From assembly GCF_004770615.1 (NCBI RefSeq), contig NZ_RQER01000002.1, positions 1 through 64,000 on the forward strand: 64,000 nucleotides of DNA, given 5' to 3'. The position numbers were made by a program, and so were the translations under genes. Source of the stretch: Leptospira langatensis (GTDB lineage Bacteria > Spirochaetota > Leptospiria > Leptospirales > Leptospiraceae). How positions within the stretch are numbered: position 1 is the stretch's first letter; each line of letters begins with the position of its first letter. The notes under the pieces were generated by a model. That model did no database searches. It was not told the origin of the DNA and saw nothing but the letters and a program-made list of their open reading frames with translations. Below, piece after piece: positions 25,974 to 34,968 of the stretch.

Positions 25974-26647
25974 TTTGATCTGAAGTAGGCATGGCCCTGG
26001 TATTCTTTCAAGGTATAATTTCTACGCGATAGACGAAACAGCTCATCCTCCGCGTACGGTGTTTGGGTTCCGTCCACTACGCCAAACGCTTTTTCTCTGT
26101 ATCCTGTTTCGTTGATCATCGGAATGAGGGAGTCGGAAGATGCATCATAATGATACAATAGTTTATGAGAAGATGCTACGGTATTTACTCCGGTTCCGGA
26201 GATTTGTTGTCCGTTTTTCCAAACGGATTCCTCTGATTCTATTTTCTCCGTTGTGAGTAGCACCCAATTCCCTTTGGATCTGTATTTTCCTTCACCAACC
26301 ACTCTGAATTTTTGCACAAGGCCTTTTTCTTCTATCTCCCGAGTGTAAAACTTTCGGAAAGATTTTGTAGCCTTATCGAATCTCAGGTTCTCGGAATGGT
26401 TTTCCCGATAAAGTACAGAAGTGTAAGGAGAGTAGGGAGGAAGTCTCTTCTCATAGAGACCTTGTAGCTGCACATCTGCCACAGTCTGCTCGGAAGTGGG
26501 AAGTTCCCTGATCCAAGAAGGAGGATAGCAATTTAAGAGATAGAAAGAAGAGAAGATGATCCCTATAATAGAATACGATTTCAAAGAGAGAAAAGGAGAG
26601 AAGTGCCTGAGAGGACCATTTGCCACCACCGATTTTTCCGTGCCCAA
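25970..26647 (-). CDS. Predicted lipoprotein of unknown function
   Basis: About 225 residues from the TTG at 26647, chosen because GGAGGGG lies just upstream; a longer frame would begin at 26788 inside the acyltransferase gene. A hydrophobic stretch SIIGIIFSSFYLLNC ends in a cysteine that fits a lipobox. The rest is beta-rich, with repeated short strands and no motif I recognise. It is sandwiched between an MBOAT acyltransferase and a SpoIIE phosphatase. Confidence 0.65.
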   Translation of the reverse strand: MGTEKSVVANGPLRHFSPFLSLKSYSIIGIIFSSFYLLNCYPPSWIRELPTSEQTVADVQLQGLYEKRLPPYSPYTSVLYRENHSENLRFDKATKSFRKFYTREIEEKGLVQKFRVVGEGKYRSKGNWVLLTTEKIESEESVWKNGQQISGTGVNTVASSHKLLYHYDASSDSLIPMINETGYREKAFGVVDGTQTPYAEDELFRLSRRNYTLKEYQGHAYFRSK

Positions 26648-26697
26648 AGCCCCTCCAATTTTCGGGATCGGCTTTGGGAAGGCAAACGGAAATATTT

Positions 26698-28113
26698 TTA
26701 AAATTGGAAGTAGATAAATTCTCCTCCTCCATCCCCAAAAATGCCTAATAACAAAAGCATAATAATCGAAAACGTAGGAAGTAGCCAAACGAATCTACGA
26801 CTGATCCTTTCTTTCAGATTTGGATAGTATTGAACTGCATTCCAGAAGAATGCCAGAAGGATGAAGAGGACCAACTCCTCCCAGCGGACCAACGCCTTTC
26901 CGCCGAGTATATTTAAGAAACCCTTAAAGTACTCACCCGCCAAAGAAAGAGAGCTTTTGCCTACGGAAGCAGTCCTAAAGAATATCCCGGAAACCGCAAA
27001 TAGATGTACGATCAATGTGATCTTCCAGAAACGTTTCCAACCTTTTGGATCTACCTCTTTCTTCGGATCCGGAGAGAATAGTCTTTCTAAACCTAGGATG
27101 AGTCCGAGATAGGCTCCCCAGATCACATAGCCGAAATTCGCTCCATGCCAGAGCCCGCCTAAGGTCATTGTGATAAGAGAGTTGAGCTGGGTTCTCCAAA
27201 AACCACCTCTGCTTCCTCCGAGAGGAATATAGAGATAGTCCTTTAGCCAAGTGGATAAGGTGACATGCCAACGACCCCAGAACTCCCTGAATGTAGGAGA
27301 TAGGAAAGGTCCTCTGAAGTTTTCCGGGATCTCATAACCGAGCAGGTATGCTGAACCTCTCGCTATATCCGTGTAACCACTGAAATCGCAATACACCTGG
27401 CAAGCGAAACCGAAAGTAGTAACGTACAACGCTAGGGAATTATAACTTTCCGGATTGGAATACACAGGAGAAATGATCCCGGAAATATTATCCGCCATCA
27501 CCACCTTCTTAAATAAACCGGAGAGGATCAGAAAGATTCCCCATTTTACCCGATCGAAATCGATAGCAGGTTTGTCCAGCTTAGGAAGGAAATCCGTAGT
27601 CCTCATGATCGGACCCGCGATCAGTTGCGGAAAGAATAATATAAACAAAAAGTAATCTAAGGCCGGGATCTTCTCCGGAACATGATCCCTATGAATATCC
27701 ACCTGCAAGGCTATTAACTGGAATGTATAGAAACTGATCGCTAAGGGTAGAGGGATATGTATGGTCGTGCCAAACTGAGAAAATGCGGAAGAACCCGAAA
27801 AGAAATCCAAAGTATCCAAGAAGAAATAGAAATACTTAAAGAAGGCCAAGTTCAGGAAATTTAGAAGAATGATCCAGAAGAGTAATTTGGAGGTGGCCTG
27901 TCCTTCTCTCTTCTTCTCCCAAAGTTTTAAGGAGAAGAAGAAGTTCACCGCGATGACTAAAAGGAAATGGATCGAGAATGCGAATCCGGAATAGAAATAA
28001 AAGATCAAGGAAGACAGAAGAAGCAATGGCTTTCTGCCTTTCTGGGGAATGGACCAGTAGATCAGGAATGTAATACTGAATAAGCCGATAAACGGCAGAG
28101 AGTTAAAGAGCAT
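26698..28113 (-). CDS. MBOAT-family O-acyltransferase (AlgI/DltB-like)
   Basis: 471-residue polytopic membrane protein. The family core is present: an N-terminal FNSLPFIGLF start, the central GYTDIARGSAYLLGY and FWGRWHVTLSTWLKDYLYIPLGG segments, and the catalytic histidine in GGLWHGANFGY (about residue 320). AlgI-type enzymes pass acyl groups across the membrane to polysaccharides. No alginate-type genes are nearby, and the usual partner SGNH (AlgX/AlgJ-like) protein is not adjacent, so the substrate is unknown. Confidence 0.92.
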   Translation of the reverse strand: MLFNSLPFIGLFSITFLIYWSIPQKGRKPLLLLSSLIFYFYSGFAFSIHFLLVIAVNFFFSLKLWEKKREGQATSKLLFWIILLNFLNLAFFKYFYFFLDTLDFFSGSSAFSQFGTTIHIPLPLAISFYTFQLIALQVDIHRDHVPEKIPALDYFLFILFFPQLIAGPIMRTTDFLPKLDKPAIDFDRVKWGIFLILSGLFKKVVMADNISGIISPVYSNPESYNSLALYVTTFGFACQVYCDFSGYTDIARGSAYLLGYEIPENFRGPFLSPTFREFWGRWHVTLSTWLKDYLYIPLGGSRGGFWRTQLNSLITMTLGGLWHGANFGYVIWGAYLGLILGLERLFSPDPKKEVDPKGWKRFWKITLIVHLFAVSGIFFRTASVGKSSLSLAGEYFKGFLNILGGKALVRWEELVLFILLAFFWNAVQYYPNLKERISRRFVWLLPTFSIIMLLLLGIFGDGGGEFIYFQF

Positions 28114-28143
28114 CTTATATTTTTATCCGGTTGCTATCCTAAT

Positions 28144-29136
28144 TCAGGGAGAAAATAAATAATGAAGTCTATAGTCCGGAGATGTTTTGAAAGGAAGGAT
28201 ATTTTCCAGTAAATTCTTCTCGGCAGAATTGCTTTCTATCTGATAAAAATTCTCTGGAACGGATTTTTGGTAGGAATAGAAAACTACCGTTGGAGGAAGG
28301 CCCGGACTAGAAGAACGATAACCTGGTAATTTGGTAGTAGTAGTTACCGCATCCTCAAAATAACCGACCGAGTCCACAAGACCTTCTCGCAATGCTTGGT
28401 TGGTCGAATAGATCCTTCCATCCGCAAGTCTGCGTATATCCGATTCCTTCAATTTAGGTCTTCCCTTCTTTACGATCTGAAGGAAGCGTTCGTAATTCTC
28501 TGTGATCAGATCCTGGTAGATCTTTCTTTGTTCCGAAGTGAATTCTTCCAATGGATTTCCGGTGGCCTTATTCGGACCGGAACGAATGGTCATGCTCTTG
28601 ATCCCTAGTTTGTCTAAGGCTTCTTTTGCATTGATATTGAACATGATCACTCCGATGGAGCCGGTAGTGGTAGTAGGAAGTGCTTGGATATGATCCGTAG
28701 CCATACTTAGATAATAGGCTCCGGAGGCAGCTACATCCATGAATAGAGCGAGTACTGGAATTCCCTTCTTCCTTTTGAATTCTAGGATTTCATGATAGAT
28801 CAGGTCGCTTGCAGTTACTGATCCGCCAGGAGAATCCACCTTTAAGATCACCGCCTTAATATCCGGGTCCTTGAGGGCCAAGGCAAGCTGTATCTTAACA
28901 AGGCTTACTAGACTTGCTTTATCCTTTGTAAGCGCATTTCCAGAGATCTTTCTTTCGAAGATCTCTCCTTCTATAGGAATGACTAGGATCTTATCCTTTC
29001 CACCCTCGGGAAAGCCTTCCACGAGTTTCTCTTGGGGAATGGCTAAAGGTTGGGGAGTCAACGGAATTGTAATGCAATGAGTAAAAGGAAGAATTCCGAG
29101 CAGTAAAAGAAGGAATCCTTTGGTACGGAAATTCAT
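28144..29136 (-). CDS. sppA: Signal peptide peptidase SppA-type (S49) protease
   Basis: About 330 residues. A signal sequence ends at LLLLLGILPFTHC, possibly a lipobox. The S49 core has VDSPGGSVTASD, the nucleophile serine in VAASGAYYLSMATD and the catalytic lysine in SGPNKATGNP. This is the short SppA form that cleaves remnant signal peptides. I use the ATG at 29136, which has AAGG upstream; an ATG at 29154 would add six residues. It lies 30 bases upstream of the MBOAT gene on the same strand. Confidence 0.9.
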   Translation of the reverse strand: MNFRTKGFLLLLLGILPFTHCITIPLTPQPLAIPQEKLVEGFPEGGKDKILVIPIEGEIFERKISGNALTKDKASLVSLVKIQLALALKDPDIKAVILKVDSPGGSVTASDLIYHEILEFKRKKGIPVLALFMDVAASGAYYLSMATDHIQALPTTTTGSIGVIMFNINAKEALDKLGIKSMTIRSGPNKATGNPLEEFTSEQRKIYQDLITENYERFLQIVKKGRPKLKESDIRRLADGRIYSTNQALREGLVDSVGYFEDAVTTTTKLPGYRSSSPGLPPTVVFYSYQKSVPENFYQIESNSAEKNLLENILPFKTSPDYRLHYLFSP

Positions 29137-29271
29137 GCGAGCCTTGGGACCCATTCTGAGAAGACTGCGTATCGCTTCAATTCCTTTCCGAAACTTGGAA
29201 TTCTCAAAAAAAAGTCTGGGATCCGTTTTTTACTTTCCCTATGGAAGCGTTTTCTCAACCTCCTTCCCGCA

Positions 29272-30177
29272 ATGTACGAATTTCGGACTGAGAAGTCTAG
29301 CTTCCAAACCGACGGTAAACAATGGTTTGCTTGGGAATGGACTCCGAGTTCTGGAAAGGAAACAGTCCCAATCATCTTCCCGTACGATCCGAAAAGACCT
29401 ATATTCGAGTCGGGAAGCTTTCTCATGTTCCCTTGGGTGAATCGACATGCATCTTCCGATTTCATTTTAAATGGGAGAAGTATCCGTGACGAGAGGATCG
29501 TTCGAGATAACGGTGGCTATCCGGTTCACGGAGCAGTGCATTCCCTAGAAAGAAAAGCTCTCAAGATCCGACCTGACGGTAAGGGAGGGGAGTTCAGGGT
29601 CTTATTTCCGGAAGAATGGAAGGATTCTCCTCTTTCCTGCGTGGCAATCCGCGAAGAATATTCCTTAGAAGAGACTGCCGCAGGTACATTACTAAGTATT
29701 AAAACTAGATTCAATAACCTAAGATCGGATTCAGTTCGCTTCGCATACGGATATCATCCTTATTTTTCTTTGGTAGGCGATATTGCCGACTGGAATCTGA
29801 AACTCACTTTGGACAAGAACATAGAGTTGAATGAGAATCTGGTCCCGATCCAACCGTTTATTTCGAATCCGGTGAATAGCATCGTGAGTGACGGAAGTAT
29901 TCCGGAACTAGATCATCTATTCTACGGAAGAGAACCCAGAGTTATTTTAGAAAATTCGAAATTAAAATATTCCATCACCATATTCAGTCCGCATCCAGAA
30001 GACGGACAAATCCCATTGAATTACTATCAAATCTATACGAAACCGGACAAGACAGCGATCGCTATAGAACCTTGCAGTGCTCCTGGCAATGCCTTACTCT
30101 CCGGACAGGATCTGAAAGAGTTAAAAGGTTATTCAGAAACGTTCGGAGAATTCAGAATTTTAGTGAGGACGGCATGA
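29272..30177 (+). CDS. Aldose 1-epimerase-like (GalM family) protein
   Basis: 301 residues of the galactose mutarotase fold. FPWVNRHASSDFILNG, HGAVHS, FAYGYHPYF (the family YHPYF) and AIEPCSAPGNALLSG near the end match the catalytic and sugar-binding regions. These enzymes interconvert sugar anomers, or in some subgroups act on hexose phosphates. There is no galactose operon nearby. It is divergent from sppA with a 117-base gap, and the start lacks a clear ribosome-binding site. Confidence 0.85.
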   Translation: MYEFRTEKSSFQTDGKQWFAWEWTPSSGKETVPIIFPYDPKRPIFESGSFLMFPWVNRHASSDFILNGRSIRDERIVRDNGGYPVHGAVHSLERKALKIRPDGKGGEFRVLFPEEWKDSPLSCVAIREEYSLEETAAGTLLSIKTRFNNLRSDSVRFAYGYHPYFSLVGDIADWNLKLTLDKNIELNENLVPIQPFISNPVNSIVSDGSIPELDHLFYGREPRVILENSKLKYSITIFSPHPEDGQIPLNYYQIYTKPDKTAIAIEPCSAPGNALLSGQDLKELKGYSETFGEFRILVRTA

Positions 30178-30202
30178 TTCGGCCTTCTATTTGTATTCTT
30201 CT

Positions 30203-30232
30203 TGACAAGGAAGGGGTCATTTTCAGTCTAAG
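30203..30232 (+). promoter_or_regulatory. Candidate sigma-70 promoter before the XPB-like gene
   Basis: TTGACA (30203-30208) matches the -35 consensus perfectly. TCTAAG (30227-30232), 18 bases further on, matches four of six -10 positions. A GGGGAG ribosome-binding site follows before the ATG at 30256. The weak -10 keeps this tentative. Confidence 0.4.
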
Positions 30233-30255
30233 TTTTAGGGGAGTTCCGCATCCAA

Positions 30256-31953
30256 ATGAGTAAACCGTTAATCGTACAAAGTGATAAAACTATGCTTTTG
30301 GAGGTGGATAATCCTGAATTTGAAGCCTGTCAGCTAGTCGTATCCAAGTTCGCGGAATTGGAAAAAAGTCCCGAATACTTGCATACATATAGGATCTCTC
30401 CGCTTTCCCTTTGGAACGCCGCTTCTATCAAGATGAGCGCGGACGAGATCGTTCAATGCTTAGAGCAATACTCCAGATATTCCGTACCTAAGAACGTGAT
30501 CAATGAGATCAGAGAGCAGATCGGTCGATACGGAAAAGTAAAACTAGTCAAGGAAGAGAACGGGGATCTTTGTATTATCTCCAACGAAAAAGGCTTCCTG
30601 CAAGAAATTTCCAATCACAGAGCCGTCCAGCCTTATATAGAGAAGACAGAAGGCGATAAGATCTATATTAAAAAGGAATTCAGAGGTCATATCAAGCAAG
30701 CCTTGATCAAGATCGGTTTTCCTGTCGAAGATCTCGCCGGTTACGACGAAGGAAACAAATACGGATTCAATCTAAGACCTACTACCAAGTCCGGAAGAAA
30801 ATTCGGAATGAGAGACTACCAAAGAGCCTCTGTGGAAGTATTCCACGCAGGAGGAGGCAACGAAGGTGGTTCCGGAGTAGTAGTACTTCCTTGCGGTGCT
30901 GGAAAGACGATCGTAGGGATCGGAGTTATGCAGATCGTTGGCGCAGAGACTCTTATTCTGGTCACGAACACGCTTTCTATCCGCCAATGGAAGAATGAGA
31001 TCTTGGACAAGACCGACATTCCAGAATCGGATATCGGAGAATACTCCGGAGAAGTGAAGGAGATCAAACCGATCACCATCGCAACATACAATATTCTTAC
31101 TCATAGAAAGAAGAAGGGGGGAGATTTTACCCACTTCCATCTGTTTAGCGCGAATAACTGGGGGCTCATCGTGTATGACGAGGTGCACCTTCTTCCGGCT
31201 CCTGTTTTCCGTATGACCTCGGAATTGCAGGCAAAGAGAAGACTCGGACTGACCGCAACTCTCGTTCGAGAAGATGGTCTGGAAGAAGACGTGTTCAGCT
31301 TGATCGGGCCTAAGAAATATGATGTGCCTTGGAAAGAGTTGGAAAGCAAGTCCTGGATCGCGGAAGCAAAATGTAAAGAGATCCGTGTTTCTATGGAAGA
31401 CGATCTTCGTATGAGATATTCGATCGCAGACGACAGGGAGAAATTCCGTCTGGCTTCCGAGAATCCGGAGAAACTAAAGGCAATCGATCTGATCATGAAG
31501 AAACACTCCGAGTCTCATCTTCTTGTGATCGGACAGTACATCAATCAGTTGGAAGAGATCTCTAAAAAGTTCAAAATTCCATTGATCACAGGAAAAACTC
31601 CTTTGGGAGAAAGACAGGAATTGTACGATGCCTTTAGATCGGGACGCATCAAGTCTCTAGTAGTGAGTAAGGTGGCGAACTTCTCCATCGACTTACCGGA
31701 TGCGAATATCGCGATCCAGGTTTCGGGAACTTTTGGTTCTCGCCAGGAAGAGGCACAGCGTCTGGGACGTATCCTAAGACCTAAGGGTGAGGATAATACT
31801 GCAGTATTCTATTCTTTGATCTCGAGAGATACAAACGAAGAGAGATTCGGGCAGAATAGACAACTGTTCCTTACCGAGCAGGGATACGAATACGAAATTT
31901 ACACTCTCGACCAATTCAGAGAATCTCTGGAAGAAAAAGTCGGGGCCAACTAA
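30256..31953 (+). CDS. XPB/Rad25-like DNA repair helicase
   Basis: 565-residue SF2 helicase. An N-terminal XPB-type domain covers about 1-190. Motif I is LPCGAGKTIVG, motif II is VYDEVHLLP, motif III is GLTATLVRED, including the RED sequence characteristic of XPB, and motif VI lies in EEAQRLGRILRPK. It would unwind or melt DNA 3'-5' in repair or transcription. XPB homologues are known from spirochaetes and actinobacteria but are rare in other bacteria. No XPD or Bax1 partner gene is adjacent. Confidence 0.92.
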   Translation: MSKPLIVQSDKTMLLEVDNPEFEACQLVVSKFAELEKSPEYLHTYRISPLSLWNAASIKMSADEIVQCLEQYSRYSVPKNVINEIREQIGRYGKVKLVKEENGDLCIISNEKGFLQEISNHRAVQPYIEKTEGDKIYIKKEFRGHIKQALIKIGFPVEDLAGYDEGNKYGFNLRPTTKSGRKFGMRDYQRASVEVFHAGGGNEGGSGVVVLPCGAGKTIVGIGVMQIVGAETLILVTNTLSIRQWKNEILDKTDIPESDIGEYSGEVKEIKPITIATYNILTHRKKKGGDFTHFHLFSANNWGLIVYDEVHLLPAPVFRMTSELQAKRRLGLTATLVREDGLEEDVFSLIGPKKYDVPWKELESKSWIAEAKCKEIRVSMEDDLRMRYSIADDREKFRLASENPEKLKAIDLIMKKHSESHLLVIGQYINQLEEISKKFKIPLITGKTPLGERQELYDAFRSGRIKSLVVSKVANFSIDLPDANIAIQVSGTFGSRQEEAQRLGRILRPKGEDNTAVFYSLISRDTNEERFGQNRQLFLTEQGYEYEIYTLDQFRESLEEKVGAN

Positions 31954-31967
31954 AAAGAGAGGACCAA

Positions 31968-33185
31968 ATGGAATGGAACGCTAGGAGGCTGGATGTAATC
32001 GAGCCTTCACCCACTCTAGCCATCAGTGCTAAAGCGGCAGAATTAAAAAAGAAAGGCGAGGATATCGTCAGCTTCGGAGCCGGAGAACCGGATTTCGAAA
32101 CCCCGGTTCATATCAAAGAAGCTGCAAAGAAGGCAATTGATAAGGGCCAAACCAGATACACTGCTGTTTCCGGAACAGTGGAGCTGAAGAACGCAATCAT
32201 AACCAAATTCAAACGAGACAACGGTTTGGAATATTCTACAAACCAGATCATCGTGGGAACCGGCGGAAAGCAGGTCATATACAATTTCTTTCTGGCAACA
32301 CTAAATCCAGGAGACGAAGTAATCATTCCCGCTCCGTATTGGGTGAGCTATGCGGATATAGTTCGCTTGGCGGAAGGGAAAGCCGTTATCCTTCCTACCA
32401 AAAAAGAAGAAGGGTTCCTACTTTCTCCCGAGCAATTGGAGAAGGCGATCACTCCTAAGACCAAGGTGGTGATCCTGAATTCCCCTTCGAATCCTACAGG
32501 CTCCGCTTATACTCGCAGTCAGTTGGAAGCTTTAGGAAAAGTGATCTTAAAGCATAAGATCATGGTACTCAGCGACGATATCTATGAGTGCATCAATTTC
32601 GATGGATTCCAATTTTCTAATATAGCCATGATCTCTCCCGAATTGAAGGAACTTACCTTCGTGACGAACGGGGTCTCTAAGGCATATTCCATGACAGGTT
32701 GGAGGATCGGATACGGAGCTGGTCCTGTTGATATCATTCGAAATATGGATACGATCCAGAGCCAGTCCACTTCTAATCCTTCCTCCATCTCCCAAGCGGC
32801 AGCAGAAGCTGCATTGACCGGAGACCAGGCTTGCGTTGCGGAAATGGCAAAGGCATTCCAAAAGAGAAGGGACCTGATCATAGGACTGTTGAATGCAATT
32901 CCGGGAGTGGAAGTAAATGTCCCTCAAGGCGCATTCTATGTATTTCCATATCTCTCCGGGGTTTATGAGACCGAAGGCTTTAAGAAACTGGCCGCTTCCA
33001 GTTCGGAAAAGAGCAAGAGTAAGATATTCTGTGCTCATTTATTAGAGAAATATAAAGTAGCCGCAGTTCCCGGGATCGCTTTCGGGGATGATAATGCTCT
33101 CAGGCTCTCCTATGCAATGGGAGAAGAGGACATTAAGAAAGGTGTTTCTAGAATCTCCGATATGGTGCGGGACCTTTCCCACTAA
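31968..33185 (+). CDS. aspC: Aspartate/aromatic aminotransferase, class I
   Basis: 405-residue fold-type I PLP aminotransferase of the aspartate aminotransferase I-gamma type. The N-terminal ISAKAAELKKKGEDIVSFGAGEPDFETP, the NSPSNPTGSAYT segment, the VLSDDIYEC aspartate and the PLP lysine in VSKAYSMTGWRIGY are present. It starts 14 bases after the helicase stop with a GAGAGGA site, so the two are likely co-transcribed. The precise amino-acid partner is uncertain. Confidence 0.9.
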   Translation: MEWNARRLDVIEPSPTLAISAKAAELKKKGEDIVSFGAGEPDFETPVHIKEAAKKAIDKGQTRYTAVSGTVELKNAIITKFKRDNGLEYSTNQIIVGTGGKQVIYNFFLATLNPGDEVIIPAPYWVSYADIVRLAEGKAVILPTKKEEGFLLSPEQLEKAITPKTKVVILNSPSNPTGSAYTRSQLEALGKVILKHKIMVLSDDIYECINFDGFQFSNIAMISPELKELTFVTNGVSKAYSMTGWRIGYGAGPVDIIRNMDTIQSQSTSNPSSISQAAAEAALTGDQACVAEMAKAFQKRRDLIIGLLNAIPGVEVNVPQGAFYVFPYLSGVYETEGFKKLAASSSEKSKSKIFCAHLLEKYKVAAVPGIAFGDDNALRLSYAMGEEDIKKGVSRISDMVRDLSH

Positions 33186-33190
33186 TACAG

Positions 33191-34180
33191 ATGCCTGTAC
33201 ACCGGCTAGTATTTCTCATACTGATCGGTTTTTTGATCCATCCGGTTTTCGGACAGGAGAAAAGGCAGTATCTTGTATTGGAACCTGGAACAGAACTTTC
33301 TCTCTTTCCGGAGAGAAAGTCGGAGGTCTTGCGTAAACTTTCCTTTGGGGAAATACTTTCCTCGGAGAACCAAAAAAGTTCCGAGTCGAAATACCAACTG
33401 CTGACAGATAAAGACGGTTTGACCGGCTGGGTAGACGCTAAATCCCTCTTTAAGATAGGGAATAAGGGCACTTACACAGTCATCACGAAAGCCATCGAAA
33501 GACTTCTGTATGAGGATTCTGGTCCGAGCGAATTGGAATCCGTATTCAGCTATTTAACAAGGGTAGAAGAAGGACCCCTCTTTCAGGGAAATGAGTTCCT
33601 ATTCTTAAAGATCCGAAGACTGGTCGTCCTCCAAAAATATTTGGATGTATTGCAATCCATCGAATACAGATCCAAATCCAGACCGAAGTTGGAAGAGATC
33701 CTCAAGAATTTTCCGACCGAGGTTGGAGTATATTCTAAAAATGGCATGTGGTCCGATACCTTCACGAATGTATCTGAATCTGCAAGATTGAAGGTCAGAC
33801 CGGAAAGCTTCTGGAAGACAGCGGAGGCCTACCCGAATTCCAAGCCAGGAGATTTTGCGGCCTACTTGGCGGTAAAGAACACCCCTGAGATCAAATGCGG
33901 CAAGGACCCGATCTGTGTCTTGCAGGATGAAGAGAATCGCAGACTGAAATACCTACTTTTACAACCGAATGGGAACTATTCAGTGATCTTCGCTTCTCAT
34001 TTGGAGAAGAGACTCGTCTCTTATACGAAAGATAGAGAAACTCTTCTTTGCGATACTAAATTGCAAAAAGAGAACCAGATCCGTTCTTTTAAGACCAAAG
34101 TGCAAGAACTGCCTTTTCGATATGGAAAGAAATTCCATCCGAAGCTAAGGATCATCGAAGAGGAATGTCTGAAAAAGTGA
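33191..34180 (+). CDS. Exported protein with SH3-like N-terminal domain, function unknown
   Basis: 329 residues. A signal peptide ends at HPVFG-Q. Residues about 25-90 look like a bacterial SH3 domain (TELSLFPERKSEVLRKLSFGEIL ending in GWVDAKSLF). The remainder is a mixed region ending in a cysteine-containing, lysine-rich tail that I do not recognise. The gene begins six bases after aspC with no separate ribosome-binding site, and its 3' end overlaps the next gene by 16 bases. Confidence 0.7.
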   Translation: MPVHRLVFLILIGFLIHPVFGQEKRQYLVLEPGTELSLFPERKSEVLRKLSFGEILSSENQKSSESKYQLLTDKDGLTGWVDAKSLFKIGNKGTYTVITKAIERLLYEDSGPSELESVFSYLTRVEEGPLFQGNEFLFLKIRRLVVLQKYLDVLQSIEYRSKSRPKLEEILKNFPTEVGVYSKNGMWSDTFTNVSESARLKVRPESFWKTAEAYPNSKPGDFAAYLAVKNTPEIKCGKDPICVLQDEENRRLKYLLLQPNGNYSVIFASHLEKRLVSYTKDRETLLCDTKLQKENQIRSFKTKVQELPFRYGKKFHPKLRIIEEECLKK

Positions 34181-34968
34181 AGCTCGCTTTTAAGGAACAT
34201 CCGCTCAACGGAACTCCTAAATTTTCTTGTCCCATCCTTATTCTCCATGGGCTTTTCGGTTCTTCTAAGAACTGGATGAGCGTAGCGGATTATCTAAGTG
34301 AATACTCTACAGTATTCAGTTTGGATCTGCGTAATCATGGGGATTCGCCTCATTCTTCGGATCATACCTTGCATTCTATGTCGGCGGACATTTTAGGATT
34401 TTTAGAGGATCATTCCATTCCCAAGGCAATCGTCTTAGGACATTCTATGGGAGGACTCGTGGCAATGACATTTGCTTTGGAGCATCCAGAGAAGGTGGAT
34501 ACTTTGATCATCCAGGACATAGCACCCAGGGATTATCCTTTTGATTACGATGCGGAGCTTGCCGTCCTAGGAACGGATGTATCCAAATACAAGAATAGAC
34601 AGGAGATCGATCAGGTTACTGCACCTTTGCTACCGAATCCTTTCATTCGGAACTTCCTATTGATGAACTTAGAAAGAACAGAAAGCGGCTATAAATGGAA
34701 ACTGAATGTAGATGGCATCTCTTCTTCTCGCAGAATGTTCCAATCCCAATTTCCTGGAAATGAAAAGAAATATCTAGGTAGAGTATTGTTTATACTTGGA
34801 GGAAGTTCCGAGTATTTCATAGAAGGGGATCGAGAGATCTCTTTGTCTTATTTTCCGAACGCAAGTTTTCAAACAATCCCCGGCGGGGATCATTATATCC
34901 ATTTCACTAAGGCGCTAGAATACCAAAAGATACTAACTGGTTTCTTGGATTCTCTTCCTACTTCTTAG
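34165..34968 (+). CDS. Alpha/beta hydrolase (YbfF-like esterase)
   Basis: 267-residue alpha/beta hydrolase. The oxyanion loop LHGLFGSSKNW, DLRNHGDSP, the nucleophile elbow LGHSMGGLVAM and the terminal GGDHYIHF with the catalytic histidine all match the YbfF/PIP group of esterases. A GAGG site before the ATG lies inside the preceding gene. Its 3' end overlaps the convergent symporter gene by 11 bases. The substrate is unknown. Confidence 0.9.
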   Translation: MSEKVKLAFKEHPLNGTPKFSCPILILHGLFGSSKNWMSVADYLSEYSTVFSLDLRNHGDSPHSSDHTLHSMSADILGFLEDHSIPKAIVLGHSMGGLVAMTFALEHPEKVDTLIIQDIAPRDYPFDYDAELAVLGTDVSKYKNRQEIDQVTAPLLPNPFIRNFLLMNLERTESGYKWKLNVDGISSSRRMFQSQFPGNEKKYLGRVLFILGGSSEYFIEGDREISLSYFPNASFQTIPGGDHYIHFTKALEYQKILTGFLDSLPTS

